A stretch of DNA of 6,538 nucleotides from Comamonadaceae bacterium (GTDB lineage: Bacteria > Pseudomonadota > Gammaproteobacteria > Burkholderiales > Burkholderiaceae_C): contig CANHBU010000109.1 of the NCBI GenBank assembly GCA_947458345.1, forward strand, positions 1-6,538. The letters run 5' to 3'. The notes below the pieces were generated by a model. That model made no database searches. It worked only from the letters and a program-made list of their open reading frames with translations, and was not told where the DNA came from. A program made the translations under genes and the position numbers. Shown here one piece after another: positions 5,801 through 6,538 of this stretch (within the stretch, counting starts at the first letter, position 1; each line of letters begins with the position of its first letter).

Positions 5801-6538
5801 CTCGATCAGTCGCTTCCAGCGCGCAAATTCGGCAGCCTGATAAGCGGTGAACTGCTCGGGCGTACTGGCCACGATTTCAAAGCCCAGCTCGAGCAGCCTG
5901 GGCCTGACCTGCGGATCGTTCAGGCTCGATGCAATCGCTGCGTGCAGCCGGGCCTTGACATCGGCCGGCAGACCGCGGGGGCCGGCGATGGCCTGCCAGG
6001 AGTAGACATTGGCCTCCTTGATGCCCGACTCTTCTAGCGTGGGCACATTGGGCAGCAGCCCCGAGCGGCGGGCGCTGGTGATGGCCAGCGGGCGCAGCTT
6101 GCCGGCCAGAATTTGCGGCATGGCGGTGTTGATATTCATGAAGGACGAATCGACCTGGTTGCCCAGCAGGTCGTTCATGACCGGCCCGCCGCCTTTGTAG
6201 GGCACATGGATGCCGGTGGTGCCGGTTTGCTGCCAAAACAGCTCGGCCGTGAGGTGGTCGCTGCTGCCGTTGCCCGATGAGGCAAAGGTCATCTTGTTGG
6301 GCTGGGAGCGGGTGAAGGCGATCACATCGGCCAGCGACTTGTGCGGCGAAGCTGCCGGCACCACCAACACATTGGGGGCTTGCACCGCCACCGAGATGTA
6401 GTCGAGCTCCTTGAGCGCGTCATACGGCGCCTTGATCAGGTGCGGCGCAATCACGAAGGGACCCAGCGAGGACACGAGCAGGGTTTGCCCGTCGGCAGCC
6501 GAGCGAACCACCTGACCGGTGCCGATGGTGCCGGTGGC
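5777..6538 (-). CDS. Tripartite tricarboxylate transporter substrate-binding protein (Bug/TctC family), 5'-truncated by the window edge
   Basis: The last 253 codons of a second Bug-family receptor are visible. Reading on past an internal GTG at 6511 to the window edge adds nine in-frame residues, ATGTIGTGQ, which match the family block GTIGT; the gene therefore starts outside the window. About 70 residues should be missing, including the signal peptide and the first PYPAGG-type ligand loop. Visible family marks are DGQTLLVSS near the edge, HVPYKGGGP at visible residues 111-119, NVPTLEESG at 164-172 and an amphipathic C-terminal helix. The protein ends at a normal place (ESRNIKAD, TAA). It lies on the same strand as the complete Bug gene, 312 bp upstream, and differs from it in most positions outside the family motifs. 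It is therefore not a recent duplicate, and the ligands may differ. Expression as one unit with the downstream genes is possible but the gap is long. Confidence 0.95.
   Translation of the reverse strand, partial: ATGTIGTGQVVRSAADGQTLLVSSLGPFVIAPHLIKAPYDALKELDYISVAVQAPNVLVVPAASPHKSLADVIAFTRSQPNKMTFASSGNGSSDHLTAELFWQQTGTTGIHVPYKGGGPVMNDLLGNQVDSSFMNINTAMPQILAGKLRPLAITSARRSGLLPNVPTLEESGIKEANVYSWQAIAGPRGLPADVKARLHAAIASSLNDPQVRPRLLELGFEIVASTPEQFTAYQAAEFARWKRLIESRNIKAD

Noticed and set aside
5777..6511. Treating the GTG at 6511 as the true start of the right-hand Bug gene
   Set aside because: The frame stays open to the window edge and encodes the family block GTIGT upstream of it, so the gene is truncated by the window, not short.

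Overview
The window is high-GC chromosomal DNA whose genes look like those of a betaproteobacterium of the order Burkholderiales, most likely Comamonadaceae or a close relative. The basis is strong G/C preference at third codon positions, the run UbiH-family hydroxylase / DsbC / M61 peptidase, and two periplasmic solute-binding proteins of the tripartite tricarboxylate transporter (Bug/TctC) type, a family greatly expanded in this order. The placement is inferred from gene content; no rRNA or marker gene is present.

Left block, minus strand (1-2251): a UbiH/COQ6-family FAD monooxygenase, then after 22 bp the periplasmic disulfide isomerase dsbC, then after 80 bp the first 95 codons of an M61 (glycyl aminopeptidase-like) metallopeptidase that runs off the left edge. 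The UbiH-family gene is divergent from a plus-strand MOSC-domain gene (2318-3193), with 66 bp between the starts. Both the UbiH-family gene and the M61 gene have a -10-like hexamer 5-6 nt before the ATG, so leaderless transcription is possible.

Right block, minus strand (3226-6538): a 5'-truncated Bug/TctC binding protein, a 312-bp gap, a complete Bug/TctC binding protein, and a DHA1-like MFS transporter that overlaps the end of the binding-protein gene. The MOSC and MFS genes converge with 32 bp between their stops. No TctA/TctB membrane components lie in the window, so the binding proteins look like orphans here.

The parts not explained by ordinary genes are small. The 312-bp gap holds a 17-bp tandem repeat, a perfect 9-bp inverted repeat and a short codon-biased frame. 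A four-copy 12-bp tandem repeat lies in the uncertain N-terminal coding region of the MFS gene. I found no mobile element, CRISPR array, tRNA or rRNA, and no convincing new multi-gene system; most of the window is housekeeping plus ordinary transport genes.
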